Positions 53,203-61,279 of a stretch of DNA of 64,000 bases are shown piece by piece (the stretch's first letter is position 1; each line of letters begins with the position of its first letter). The notes beneath the pieces were generated by a model. It ran no database searches, was not told the origin of the DNA, and worked only from the letters and a program-made list of their open reading frames with translations. The stretch comes from Arthrobacter sp. H35-D1 (GTDB taxonomy: Bacteria; Actinomycetota; Actinomycetes; Actinomycetales; Micrococcaceae), in NCBI RefSeq assembly GCF_030063185.1, contig NZ_JASISP010000006.1, positions 1-64,000 on the forward strand. Direction: 5' to 3'. The translations under genes were made by a program, and so were the position numbers.

Positions 53203-55305
53203 ATGGATGAGGATTCCAGCCAGGGTGTGCAACTGAGCCTGCTGAGCGGCTTTGTGGCCAAGGAACGGGTTGCCGATCCGCACAGCGGGGTGGTGCTGGC
53301 TGCGGAACTGCCGGTGGCCCAAGTCGTCATTGATTCGCCGCTGCCGCACCTTGACAGGATCTTCGACTACTCCGTGCCCAAGGAGCTCGACGCCGAGGCC
53401 CAGCCTGGTGTGCGGGTGCGGGTGAAGTTCTCCGGCCAAGACCTCAACGGCTTTTTGGTGGCGCGGGTTGCCGAATCCCAAAGCGAACGTTTGGTGCCGC
53501 TGGGGCGTGTCTATTCAGCTGTTCCGGTGCTGGCCCCGGCGGTGTTGGAGCTAGCCCGAAAAGTGGCCGCGAGGTACAGCGGAACCGTGGCGGACGTGTT
53601 GCGCGTCGCCGTGCCGCCACGGGTCGCCAGTTTGGAGAAGGTGTTCCTGCGCAGGGCCGATTCAACTGCTCCCGTCCCGCATGAGCCAACGCCACATCTG
53701 GAGTCTTCGCCGTTTGCCGATTACGACCATGCCGAGGACTTCCTGACCCGGCTGGCCATGGGAGAAGCACCCAAGGCCGTTTTGGGCTCCCTGGCCGGCT
53801 TTGGCGTGCACTCCTGGCACCACCAACTGGCCCAGGCAGTGGCGTCCTGCCAGATCTCGGGCCGCGGTGCCATTGTGGTGGTACCCGACCTGCGCGACCT
53901 TGAGCTGCTGGAGCACGCCTTCGCCACCGTGTTGGAGGAAGGAACTTTTCTGAAGCTGACCGCCGACGACGGCCCGAGCCTGCGCTATGCCAACTTCCTG
54001 AAGGTCCTGTCCGGGGACGTGAAAATTGTCATCGGCACCCGGTCTGCGGCCTACGCCCCCGTGGCGGATCTGGGCCTTGTGTGCTGCTGGGACGACGGCG
54101 ACGAGCTGCACGTTGAGCGCCGCGCCCCCTACCAGCACAGCCGTGACGTGTTGTTGCTGCGCTCGGAAATCCAGGACACGGCAGTGCTCATGGCAGGCCA
54201 CTCCCGCAGCAGCCAATCCCAACGCCTGGTGGCCACGGGGTGGGCACAGGAGCTGGTGGCCGCCCGTCCCGCCGTTCGTAAATCCACGGCAAGGGTCATC
54301 AGCACCTCGGACTCCTATGAGATGGAACGCGACCCGGCCGCTGCCATGGCGCGCCTGCCGCACAGGGCCTGGGAAAGCGCCAAGGCTGCCGTCAAGTTTG
54401 GCCCCGTCCTGGTCCAAGTGGCCCGCACGGGCTACGCACCGGCGCTAGCGTGCCAGCGCTGCCGCGAAGTGGCCCGCTGCAGGCACTGCACGGGCCCCCT
54501 GATGCAGGCCCGGTCGGCTGGGTCCACCTCCATCATGGTCACCTGCAAGTGGTGCGGGGTGGCCGAGACAGCCTTTAGCTGCAGCAACTGCGGATTCCAC
54601 GAGCTGCGGGCCATCTCCGTCGGTGCTTTGCGCACTGCCGAGGAACTGGGGAGGGCTTTCCCTTCGGTGCCCGTCATCTCCTCTTCCGGGGAACACATCA
54701 AGACCACGGTGCCTGACAAGCCGGCCATTGTGGTGGCCACCATCGGTGCGGAGCCCGTGGCAGCGCGCGGTTATGCGGCAGCGCTTCTCCTCGACGGGGA
54801 CTCCATGCTCCGCCGTGAAACGTTGCGGGCGGGGGAGGAAACGCTGCGACGCTGGATGAATGCGGCGGCCCTCGTGCGCCCGGCCAAGGACGGCGGCGTG
54901 GTGGTGGTCACCGCAGAGGAGTCCACGGAAGTTGCCGCACTGGTTCGCTGGGATCCGGCCGGCTACGCCGAACGGGAGTTCATGCTGCACCGTGAATTGC
55001 AGCTGCCCCCGGCCGTCAGGCTCGCAGCCCTCACGGGACGCGAAGCCGATGTGGAGGCATTTGTGGCCGCCCTGGAACTGCCTGAAGGGGTCAGGGTGGT
55101 TGGTCCGGCCCCGTTGCCGCGGGCCTACCTCGCGGCGCCCTCGGCGGAAGAGGAAGAAGCCCCGGACTACCGCACACTTGTCTTCTTCCCCTACTCGGAA
55201 GCTGCCGGGATCACCGCCGCCATGCGGTCCCTGAAAGCCTCCAATGCAGCCCGCCGGGTGGGCAAGCCAGTGCAGGTTCGCTGTGACGGCCTGGACGTGC
55301 TCTAA
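53203..55305 (+). CDS. priA: Primosomal protein N' (PriA), helicase motifs degenerate
   Basis: 700 aa. N-terminal 3'-DNA-binding domain (VVIDSPLPHLDRIFDYSVPKEL), winged-helix part, then a helicase-like core without a Walker A: where GxxGSGKT is expected the sequence is GSLAGFGVHSWHHQL, and the DEAH box is replaced by LVCCWDDGDELH. The zinc-binding insertion is intact (CQRCREVARCRHC at about 417-429 and CKWCG...CSNCG at about 449-465). Loss of the ATPase site is known for actinobacterial PriA, which presumably serves as a replication restart scaffold. fmt, the usual next gene, is absent here. Confidence 0.92.
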   Translation: MDEDSSQGVQLSLLSGFVAKERVADPHSGVVLAAELPVAQVVIDSPLPHLDRIFDYSVPKELDAEAQPGVRVRVKFSGQDLNGFLVARVAESQSERLVPLGRVYSAVPVLAPAVLELARKVAARYSGTVADVLRVAVPPRVASLEKVFLRRADSTAPVPHEPTPHLESSPFADYDHAEDFLTRLAMGEAPKAVLGSLAGFGVHSWHHQLAQAVASCQISGRGAIVVVPDLRDLELLEHAFATVLEEGTFLKLTADDGPSLRYANFLKVLSGDVKIVIGTRSAAYAPVADLGLVCCWDDGDELHVERRAPYQHSRDVLLLRSEIQDTAVLMAGHSRSSQSQRLVATGWAQELVAARPAVRKSTARVISTSDSYEMERDPAAAMARLPHRAWESAKAAVKFGPVLVQVARTGYAPALACQRCREVARCRHCTGPLMQARSAGSTSIMVTCKWCGVAETAFSCSNCGFHELRAISVGALRTAEELGRAFPSVPVISSSGEHIKTTVPDKPAIVVATIGAEPVAARGYAAALLLDGDSMLRRETLRAGEETLRRWMNAAALVRPAKDGGVVVVTAEESTEVAALVRWDPAGYAEREFMLHRELQLPPAVRLAALTGREADVEAFVAALELPEGVRVVGPAPLPRAYLAAPSAEEEEAPDYRTLVFFPYSEAAGITAAMRSLKASNAARRVGKPVQVRCDGLDVL

Positions 55306-55385
55306 CCTGGCGATGCTGGTGGGTTGTCCGCCTGCGCGTCGGAGGAGCCGCAACTCAGTGTCCAGCAACTGCGTGCGCGGGCAGT

Positions 55386-55769
55386 TCAGTGAGCGGGCAG
55401 CGCGATGAGGTAGCTGTCGGCCTCGAGCACTTTCGCTGTTTTGGCCGCTCCGGCGAAACGCAGGACATGGCAAAATGCCTGCCGTGTACCATCGTGGAGA
55501 ACGAGCACGCCGTCAACGCTGGCCCCGCGCCCGTGCGTGAGCAGGGATCCGAAGGACACTTCTTCAACCGGGGGAGTTGCCGCTATCCACTGGCGCACCC
55601 CGTCGCGGCCTTCCAAAATGCGTTGCCCCAGGATCCTCCATGCAATGTCGTCGGCAAGGACTGAGTCCACATGGTCGGCGTCGTGCTTGGCGAGCGCGAT
55701 GACGAGTGCGGCCAGGAGCTCCCTTCGGGGAGCATTGCCGCAGTCCGGCAACCTGTGAATCGTGACCAT
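55386..55769 (-). CDS. NTF2/SnoaL-like protein
   Basis: 127 aa from ATG 55769; a longer frame from 55823 adds 18 residues. Pattern of a SnoaL-like alpha+beta barrel: ELLAALVIALAKHDADHVDSVLADDIAWRILGQRILEGRDGVRQWI, then strands ending in SYLIALPAH. Proteins of this fold are ligand-binding or small enzymes; no catalytic set can be assigned. It is the first gene after the break from the priA cluster, on the opposite strand. Confidence 0.7.
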   Translation of the reverse strand: MVTIHRLPDCGNAPRRELLAALVIALAKHDADHVDSVLADDIAWRILGQRILEGRDGVRQWIAATPPVEEVSFGSLLTHGRGASVDGVLVLHDGTRQAFCHVLRFAGAAKTAKVLEADSYLIALPAH

Positions 55770-55872
55770 TCGCCGAGTGTACCCGGTGATGGGGCTCGGG
55801 CCCCAGCCTTCGCTGGAGGACACGGATACCGTCGGTCTGGGGTACGGCCACGGTCAGCGTGGATATAGCGAC

Positions 55873-56065
55873 ATGACAGCCAGTGTCACCTATACGCTCT
55901 GGCGCAATCCAAACGACCGCTCCGACCCCATCAACTTGGCGGACCTCGACGAGCAGATGCGCCGGGGGCACGAGCACGTTCCGCCATGGCCGCGGCGCCG
56001 TGACGGCCGTGCTTCCACGCGCCGAGCTTCAGCGCATCCCCGTCGGCTTCACGGCCCGGCACTAG
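55873..56065 (+). pseudogene. Small gene broken by a single-base frameshift
   Basis: From ATG 55873 the frame reads MTASVTYTLWRNPNDRSDPINLADLDEQMRRGHE; from about 55970 the sense continues in the +1 frame as STFRHGRGAVTAVLPRAELQRIPVGFTARH and stops at 56065. The total is 193 nt, i.e. 64 codons plus one base, so one inserted base within roughly 55960-55985 explains it. The protein (about 63 aa if repaired) is not recognised. It could also be a sequencing error. Confidence 0.45.
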
Positions 56066-56180
56066 CGTGCTGTGTGCCGGCGTTCCCAACGAATGGCTGC
56101 GGCTCGGCTTGCGGTGCGAACACGCCATGCGCATTTCCATGACGAACGTGGGCCATGACGAACGTGGAAGGGAACAACCG

Positions 56181-57434
56181 TCAGGCTTTTTCAACAGCGG
56201 GAAACCCCACGTCGTATCCGAGTCGCTTAAGCTCTGAAATGATCTCCACTTTGTGTTCGCGGCCTTTGGTCTCCACCTTGACGCCGATCTGCACATCGGT
56301 TGCCGCGAGCCCGCTGCTCGTTCGGTCATGCTCCACACTCACCACGTTGCATTCCGTTCGTGCCAGTGCTGTGAGGAACTTCACCAGCGACCCGGGCCGG
56401 TCGGGCAGGCGTACTATCATTTCCATGAAACGCCCGGCCGCTGCAAGGCCGTGCAGCAGTACCCGATCAAGCAACAAGGTGTCGACGTTCCCGCCCGACA
56501 GGACGACGACGACAGGCCCCTTCAGTCCTTGCGCACCGTCGAGCAGGGCAGCAACACCCACGGCGCCGGCAGGCTCGACAACCAGCTTGGCGCGCTCGCT
56601 CAAGAACAGCATCGCCTCGCCGATCTGTTCCTCCGTCACCGTACGAATCTCGGCCACGTGCTCGCGCACAATGCCCAAGGTCAGCGCACTTGGCACAGGT
56701 ACGGCGATCCCGTCGGCAATTGTCGCCATCCGGGTCAGGCGTACCGGAGCCCCCTGGGCCAACGAAGCCGGGAACGCTGCCGCTCCCTCGGCCTGCACCC
56801 CGACCACCCGGGCACAGGAACCGGAGAGATGCACGGCAGCGGCCACCCCTGCGAGCAGCCCCCCGCCTCCCGTAGGGACGATGATGGTCGCGACCTCCGG
56901 CACCTGCTCCAAAACCTCAAGGCCCAAAGTGGCCTGGCCGGTGACGATGTCAACATGATCAAAGGGTGGAATAAAAACACGGCCGCTTGCGGCCGCCTCG
57001 TCTTGTGCCAATTCGATGGACTCCGCCAAATCTTCCCCGGCCAAACGCACCTCGGCACCGTAGCCGCGGGTGGCAGTCACTTTTGGAAGTGCAGCCCCGG
57101 TCGGCATGAACACCACGCAATCAATCCCCAGCTCGCGTGCGGCCACCGCCACGCCCTGGGCATGATTTCCCGCGCTTGCGGCTATGACTCCTCGGTTGCG
57201 CTCCGCTTCGCTCAGCGCCGATAGCCGCGTAAAGGCACCACGGAGCTTGAACGAACCAGCGCGTTGCAAGTTCTCACACTTGAGCAATACCGGAACCCCT
57301 GCCATGGCGCTGAGCGAGGTGCTGGTCTCTATCGGCGTGCAGGAAGTCACGCCCCTGAGCAGTTCCCTGGCTTGCTCGATTTCGGAGAGACGGATCGGCG
57401 AAGTGTCGTCGTTGACCGGGATCGCTGCAGACAT
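56181..57434 (-). CDS. ilvA: Threonine ammonia-lyase (ACT-domain type)
   Basis: 417 aa from ATG 57434, preceded by GGAGGAG. Fold-type II PLP enzyme: Schiff-base Lys in RAGSFKLRGAF, SAGNHAQGVAVAA, phosphate loop PTGGGGLLAGVAAAV, then a C-terminal ACT domain (EMIVRLPDRPGSLVKFLTALARTECNVVSVEHDR). It makes 2-oxobutanoate from threonine for isoleucine synthesis, or serves in threonine breakdown. The single ACT domain and length fit the shorter 'type 2' enzyme. It stands alone in an accessory region. Confidence 0.93.
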   Translation of the reverse strand: MSAAIPVNDDTSPIRLSEIEQARELLRGVTSCTPIETSTSLSAMAGVPVLLKCENLQRAGSFKLRGAFTRLSALSEAERNRGVIAASAGNHAQGVAVAARELGIDCVVFMPTGAALPKVTATRGYGAEVRLAGEDLAESIELAQDEAAASGRVFIPPFDHVDIVTGQATLGLEVLEQVPEVATIIVPTGGGGLLAGVAAAVHLSGSCARVVGVQAEGAAAFPASLAQGAPVRLTRMATIADGIAVPVPSALTLGIVREHVAEIRTVTEEQIGEAMLFLSERAKLVVEPAGAVGVAALLDGAQGLKGPVVVVLSGGNVDTLLLDRVLLHGLAAAGRFMEMIVRLPDRPGSLVKFLTALARTECNVVSVEHDRTSSGLAATDVQIGVKVETKGREHKVEIISELKRLGYDVGFPAVEKA

Positions 57435-57721
57435 GATGAGACTCCTCCACCTAAAATAGCTGTACCCGCCAGAAGAACGTGTCCCACTCGTTTGCTTGCA
57501 CATGGGCGGCCTGAACACGGGCACGGGGCTGGAATGTCCCGCCTCTCGCACGTTCTGGCCTGCTGCAAACCGCCCACCTCGTTCGGGAGTAATCTCCCTC
57601 ACCATAAGACCTGCAGTGCATGCACGGCTAGCTTGGGCAAGGCTGGTTCATGATCCGGCCGAGTCAGGGACAGGATTCACCGTGCCGCGGACTGCGCGCT
57701 CGAGGCCGTCGCGGCCCGGAA

Positions 57722-57790
57722 TCAAGCACCGGCCAGGGGCCCCTGCGGGATCTCTAGCTCCGTATAGGAGCCCACGCTGACTGTCACCAC
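57722..57790 (-). CDS. 22-codon open frame with strong ribosome site (leader peptide or gene remnant)
   Basis: On the minus strand AGGAGG lies 5 nt before GTGGTGACAGTC; the frame reads MVTVSVGSYTELEIPQGPLAGA and stops. It points toward ilvA, 290 nt away. The peptide has only one Ile and no regulatory run of Ile/Val/Leu/Thr codons, so an attenuator is not supported. It may equally be the 5' end of a truncated gene. Confidence 0.3.
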   Translation of the reverse strand: MVTVSVGSYTELEIPQGPLAGA

Positions 57791-58109
57791 AGAATCCTCC
57801 TGACCTGCGGTGATGCAACGGCCCAAGTCACGACAATTCTCCGTTTCGTGTCACTTTCCCTGCGCCCAGTATCATCTGTTGATGGAACTAGGCGCACCTG
57901 ACCCGCTCAAGCTACCCTGGATCCGTTAGAGCACGGCAAGAACCGAGACAACGTGTCGATGGGTCATGGCGGGTCCCCACATGAGTTCGTCACCCGTCCC
58001 GTATGGGGCACAGGCACAGGACGGATCAACGGACGGGGCAAACGAAACGGTCAGCAGCCAGTGCTTGCAATGATGCAGGCCACACGTGGGCGTGTTCTGT
58101 CGAGGACCC

Positions 58110-58144
58110 GTCTTATGGGACGATTTTAAACGTCTATACGGGAC
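58110..58144. promoter_or_regulatory. Paired GTCTnATnnGGGAC dyads (resolvase-site-like)
   Basis: GTCTTATGGGAC (58110-58121) and GTCTATACGGGAC (58132-58144) are direct repeats, each partly palindromic (GTC...GAC), 10 nt apart; a third related copy GTCCCGTATGGGGCAC lies near 58000-58015. Such paired dyads resemble serine-resolvase res sub-sites, expected near tniR in Tn402/Tn5053 elements. No resolvase gene is present in the window. Confidence 0.3.
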
Positions 58145-58220
58145 ACGCTTCAAGGACGCCGAATCTGCAGATTGTGCAACAAACTCGCACTGGCTGTCGG
58201 CTGTCGGACACGCAATCGCA

Positions 58221-58268
58221 GTGCAGACGACTTTGGACATGCAGTGCAGTCGTCTTCGGCAAACGACA
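58221..58268 (-). mobile_element. Tn402/Tn5053-type transposon end, copy 1
   Basis: On the minus strand from 58268: TGTCGTTTGCCGAAGACGAC then TGCAC (25 bp), matching the Tn402/Tn5053 terminal repeat TGTCATTTTCAGAAGACGAC then TGCAC except for three internal positions. A second 19-bp unit TGTCCAAAGTCGTCTGCAC lies at 58221-58239, like the TniA-binding repeats inside such ends. The element body would lie to the left (lower coordinates). Confidence 0.7.
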
Positions 58269-58280
58269 AGCTCTCCGGTT

Positions 58281-58808
58281 TCACTGCTGGCCGGGTTGGG
58301 TTTGGGCGCTTCGGGTTTTGTGTGCACGGTATTCGTGGATGGTGAGGAAGACGATGAAGATGTCAAAAGCGGTTAGGAGCGCCATTCCGATGTTGAAGCC
58401 GACGACCAGCTGGTAGCCCTGGTAGGCGATGAAGACCAGCAGGAAGGCGACCATCCATGGGTAGGCCCAGACTTTGTCCTTGAGCACCGCCCAGACCAGC
58501 GCGATTTTCACGAGCCCGTGGAGGAGCAGGTATACGGCCCCGAACAGGGAGGCGGAAACGGTCAGGGTCCCGGCGTAGTGCACCAGCATATTGGCAATGA
58601 GGTCATGGGGGTCCTCGGAGAGCTCATGCTGGGTCAGGAACCGGGCCACAGAGCCGAGCTGGGCCGGGGAAACCAGCAACAACAGAATGCCACCAATCAA
58701 TTCAAGGACCCCGTCCAGGCCCTTGAGGATAAGGCTGACCTGGAAGGTCTTATCGAGCAGGGCCCGGTCCCCGGTTGCCTCTTTCGGTGCATTGCTGATT
58801 TCTCGCAT
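58281..58808 (-). CDS. DUF2127 domain-containing membrane protein
   Basis: 175 aa. Four likely membrane helices (VLELIGGILLLLV at about 35-50, LFGAVYLLLHGLVKIALVWAVL, YPWMVAFLLVFIAYQGYQLV, GMALLTAFDIFIVFLTIHEY), the DUF2127 layout with the charged N-terminus KTFQVSLILKGLDGVLE. Function unknown. It is transcribed divergently from the ChrB-domain gene with shared inverted repeats at its start codon, so the two are probably regulated together. Confidence 0.85.
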   Translation of the reverse strand: MREISNAPKEATGDRALLDKTFQVSLILKGLDGVLELIGGILLLLVSPAQLGSVARFLTQHELSEDPHDLIANMLVHYAGTLTVSASLFGAVYLLLHGLVKIALVWAVLKDKVWAYPWMVAFLLVFIAYQGYQLVVGFNIGMALLTAFDIFIVFLTIHEYRAHKTRSAQTQPGQQ

Positions 58809-58838
58809 TACTTCACTTCCTAAAGTAACGGCTGTTAC
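58808..58838. promoter_or_regulatory. Overlapping inverted repeats between DUF2127 and chrB-type genes
   Basis: TTACTT (58808-58813) pairs with AAGTAA (58823-58828), and GTAAC (58825-58829) pairs with GTTAC (58834-58838) across GGCT. Both lie in the 40-nt gap between divergent genes and cover the DUF2127 start, as an operator would. Confidence 0.55.
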
Positions 58839-58848
58839 AATCCTTATT

Positions 58849-59421
58849 GTGGCACAGAATATTGAGTGGGTCCTGATTATTGTTCAGATACCGTCCGAGC
58901 CCTCGCGGCACCGGGTGGCCGTGTGGCGCCAACTGCGCAAGACCGGAGCCGTCCCGGTGTCTTCCGGCGTTTGGACGCTCCCGGCCGGCCCGGTGTTTCA
59001 GGCGGAGCTGGACCGAGCTGCAGAATTGAGCCGTAAAGGAGGTGGAACGTTCGCTGTGATCGATGCGGCCCCGCGGGATGAAGCCGCAAGGGCTTTGCTG
59101 CACGACACCTTCAAGGCTGCCCGCGTGGACGAATGGGCTGAATTTACCGCCGATTGCGGCAAGTTCGAGGCCGAGCTCGCCAAGGAGATCGCCAAGGAAA
59201 AATTCACCTTCGCGGAACTGGAGGAAGAAGAGCAAAGCATGGAGCGGTTGCGGCGCTGGTACCGGGACTTGAAGAAACGCGATGTCCTGGACCTCCCCGA
59301 GGCCCGGGACGCCGACCGGCACCTGCGCGTATGCAACAACGCTCTGGATGGGTACGCGGAACTGGTGTACCAAGCTGTCCACGGCACGGCGGAGGACACC
59401 GACCGAATCACCGGAGGGTGA
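58849..59421 (+). CDS. ChrB N-terminal-domain protein (chromate-responsive regulator type)
   Basis: 190 aa from GTG 58849 (VAQNIEWVLIIVQIPSEPSRHRVAVWRQLRKTGAVPVSSGVW). This start pattern and the later ALLHDTFKAARVDEWAEFTADCGKFEAELAKEIAKEKFTFAELEEEEQSMERLRRWYRDLKKRDVL follow the ChrB N-terminal domain. Full ChrB proteins of about 310 aa also carry a C-terminal domain, absent here, as in Arthrobacter clusters with split chrB. ChrB-type proteins sense chromate and regulate the efflux pump. It is followed by an MFS gene after 5 nt. Confidence 0.8.
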   Translation: MAQNIEWVLIIVQIPSEPSRHRVAVWRQLRKTGAVPVSSGVWTLPAGPVFQAELDRAAELSRKGGGTFAVIDAAPRDEAARALLHDTFKAARVDEWAEFTADCGKFEAELAKEIAKEKFTFAELEEEEQSMERLRRWYRDLKKRDVLDLPEARDADRHLRVCNNALDGYAELVYQAVHGTAEDTDRITGG

Positions 59422-59426
59422 CGAAC

Positions 59427-60635
59427 ATGCCCATGCCGCCCCCTCAAGCCGGCATCGCGCCCATCAAAAACCACCGTCCTTCGGCACGGGGCCTGGCTCC
59501 GTTGTACGCGGCAGGATTCACCACAGCTTTCGGTGCACACAGCATTGCCGCCGGAATCGGCGCCGAGTCCCACAATCTCGGCATTGCTCTGTTGACCTTC
59601 GGGGTGCTGCTGGCCGCCTACGACCTGGCCGAGGTCATCCTCAAACCAGTCTTTGGTTCCCTCAGCGACCGGATCGGGGCCAAGCCAGTCATCATCGGTG
59701 GCCTGCTCGCCTTCGCGGTCTTCTCCCTTCTCGGGATCTTCGCAGCCACTCCCGCCGCGCTGGGCTTGGTCCGTTTGGGCCAGGGTGCCGCGGCGTCCGC
59801 GTTCTCCCCGGCCTCTTCTGCCGCCGTCGCCCGCTTGGCGGGTCCCGCTGCTGCCGGACGCTACTTCGGTAAGTACGGGTCTTGGAAGGGGCTCGGCTAC
59901 GTGCTGGGGCCCGTGATTGGGGCAGTACTGATCCTGGTCGGTGGACTGCCTGCCCTGTTTCTGGCCCTGACTGCCATCTCCTGCGCTGCGGCACTGTGGA
60001 CACAATTTGCGATGCCGGAACTTCCGGTGCTGCCACGCCCCCGCTACACCGTCATCGACCTCGCCCGACAGACCGGGCAGCGAGGATTTCTCATCCCGAC
60101 CATGGTACTGGCCGGAGCCACCGGAGCCTTGGGAGTCGCCGTCGGCTTCCTGCCACTGCTCGGCACTTCCCTGCACCTGTCGCTCTTTGGAAGCATGTCC
60201 GTCGTGGCGCTTCTTGCCCTGTCCTCCACACTTATCCAGCCCTGGGTGGGTCGGCTCAGGGATGAAGGGGATGTTTCCACCGGGGCGGGAATGGCGGTCG
60301 GCCTGGCCCTGATCGCCGCCGCGCTCTGCACCTTGACGCTGGTGCCGGGCGTCGCCACCTTGTACCTGGCCGCCGTCGTCCTTGGTGCCGGGATCGGCAT
60401 CACCACCCCGCTGGGATTTGCCCACTTGGCCGCCACCACGCCGCCCGAACGCATGGGACAGACCATGGGGACAGCGGAAATGGGACGTGAAATCGGCGAT
60501 GCAGGCGGCCCGCTTCTGGTGGGCGGGATCGCCTCAGTTGCCAGCCTGGCCGCGGGATTGGGAACCCTCGCCATTGCACTGGCTGGCATGGCCGCGCTGT
60601 GTGCCGTCCTCCTACGCCAGCGGCCCAGCCGCTAA
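59427..60635 (+). CDS. MFS transporter (chromate-cassette type)
   Basis: 402 aa, twelve likely helices. MFS loop 2-3 motif VFGSLSDRIGAKPVIIGG, second-helix RLGQGAAASAFSPASSAAVARL, YGSWKGLGYVLGPVIGAVL (motif of drug/anion exporters), and the half-repeat TPLGFAHLAATTPPERMGQTMGTAEMGREIGDAGGPLL. ATG 59427 follows GGAGGGTG. With the ChrB-domain gene it forms an operon, so a role in chromate tolerance or another oxyanion is suggested, not shown; no ChrA is in the window. Confidence 0.85.
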   Translation: MPMPPPQAGIAPIKNHRPSARGLAPLYAAGFTTAFGAHSIAAGIGAESHNLGIALLTFGVLLAAYDLAEVILKPVFGSLSDRIGAKPVIIGGLLAFAVFSLLGIFAATPAALGLVRLGQGAAASAFSPASSAAVARLAGPAAAGRYFGKYGSWKGLGYVLGPVIGAVLILVGGLPALFLALTAISCAAALWTQFAMPELPVLPRPRYTVIDLARQTGQRGFLIPTMVLAGATGALGVAVGFLPLLGTSLHLSLFGSMSVVALLALSSTLIQPWVGRLRDEGDVSTGAGMAVGLALIAAALCTLTLVPGVATLYLAAVVLGAGIGITTPLGFAHLAATTPPERMGQTMGTAEMGREIGDAGGPLLVGGIASVASLAAGLGTLAIALAGMAALCAVLLRQRPSR

Positions 60636-61176
60636 TCGGGTGGCTGGCAGGGAAACCTGGCGAATACAGCCGTCATCGCACTGACTTGCCCTTCCGTCGG
60701 CCCTGCCCCTGGGCAGGCGGATTGTTGCGCAGTTCCAGGAGCACACAGTCCCTGCATCGGGCCGTTCACGGCAGCACTTCAGCTGCTTTTTACTGGGAAG
60801 GACTTCGGTGAGGCGGTGTTCGGCTTCATGGGCAATTGTCTCCGCGGCCGAGAGCGGCCCTTCGGCGACGACCAAGGTGGCTGCACCGTGGAGTCGACGG
60901 CCCACCCAGCGCAGCTGCAATCTCCCGACGCCGAGAACGCCAGGGGTATGCTCCAGCGCGGGCTCGGCTCGGTCGAGAAGTGAGGGCTCATTACCGTCCA
61001 TGAATCGGCGGCCAAATGCTGCGCACGGTACCCCACAACAGGACCAGGATCGCCGCACACTCCGCAACGTAGAACACGACCACCAGAATGGACATGAAAA
61101 CCCGGACCTTGAAGCGCCCGATCACTGACGGGTCGACAACCGACAACTGTTCCCGCAGAGCGTTGGGCTTGAGAAA
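60612..61176 (-). pseudogene. Cation diffusion facilitator (CDF) remnant, frameshifted
   Basis: The minus strand holds two pieces in different frames: 61176-60991 (NALREQLSVVDPSVIGRF..., then a helix SILVVVFYVAECAAILVLLWGTVRS) and, from about 61020 downward, GRRFMDGNEPSLLDRAEPALEHTPGVLGVGRLQLRWVGRRLHGAATLVV followed by HEAEHRLTEVLPS. The second piece is the cytoplasmic C-terminal domain of a CDF metal exporter (MDG-x-P, GVxGV, RW-G-RLH); the first could be its last membrane helix. The N-terminal helices are missing and the tail past 60780 is not family-like, so this is a broken gene beside the efflux cassette. Confidence 0.5.
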
Positions 61177-61279
61177 CTAGGGAAGTGCGCGAACTGGCCG
61201 GTGCCGACCCGCCTAGGGTCATGTCGTGTGAACCGGGATCCTCTGGAATCGACCAGCGTGTCACGGTAGTCTTTCGTGC
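60636..61279. other. Spacer with decayed metal-transporter sequence
   Basis: Apart from the CDF remnant (60612-61176) nothing coding is supported. About 100 nt (61177-61279) precede the amber-interrupted gene and should hold its promoter; TTTCGTGCATGCGC before its ATG has no good ribosome site. Confidence 0.55.

Larger units (their letters stand above)
57435..58220. other. Gene-poor stretch between ilvA and the first tni-type end
   Basis: No full gene is convincing over almost 800 nt. It holds a tiny minus-strand open frame with a perfect ribosome site (57722-57790, listed) and paired GTCTnAT-GGGAC dyads (58110-58144, listed). A 146-codon minus frame at 57926-58366 runs through the transposon-end repeats and is Ser/Thr/Cys-rich, so I do not accept it. 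If the right end at 58268 belongs to an element extending left, this is its decayed interior. Confidence 0.6.

Noticed and set aside
57435-57660. T-box or other riboswitch upstream of ilvA
   Set aside because: No TGGNACCGCG-type T-box core or specifier stem was found on the minus strand.
57926-58366. 146-codon minus-strand frame
   Set aside because: Runs through the tni-type end and the res-like dyads; composition is not protein-like.
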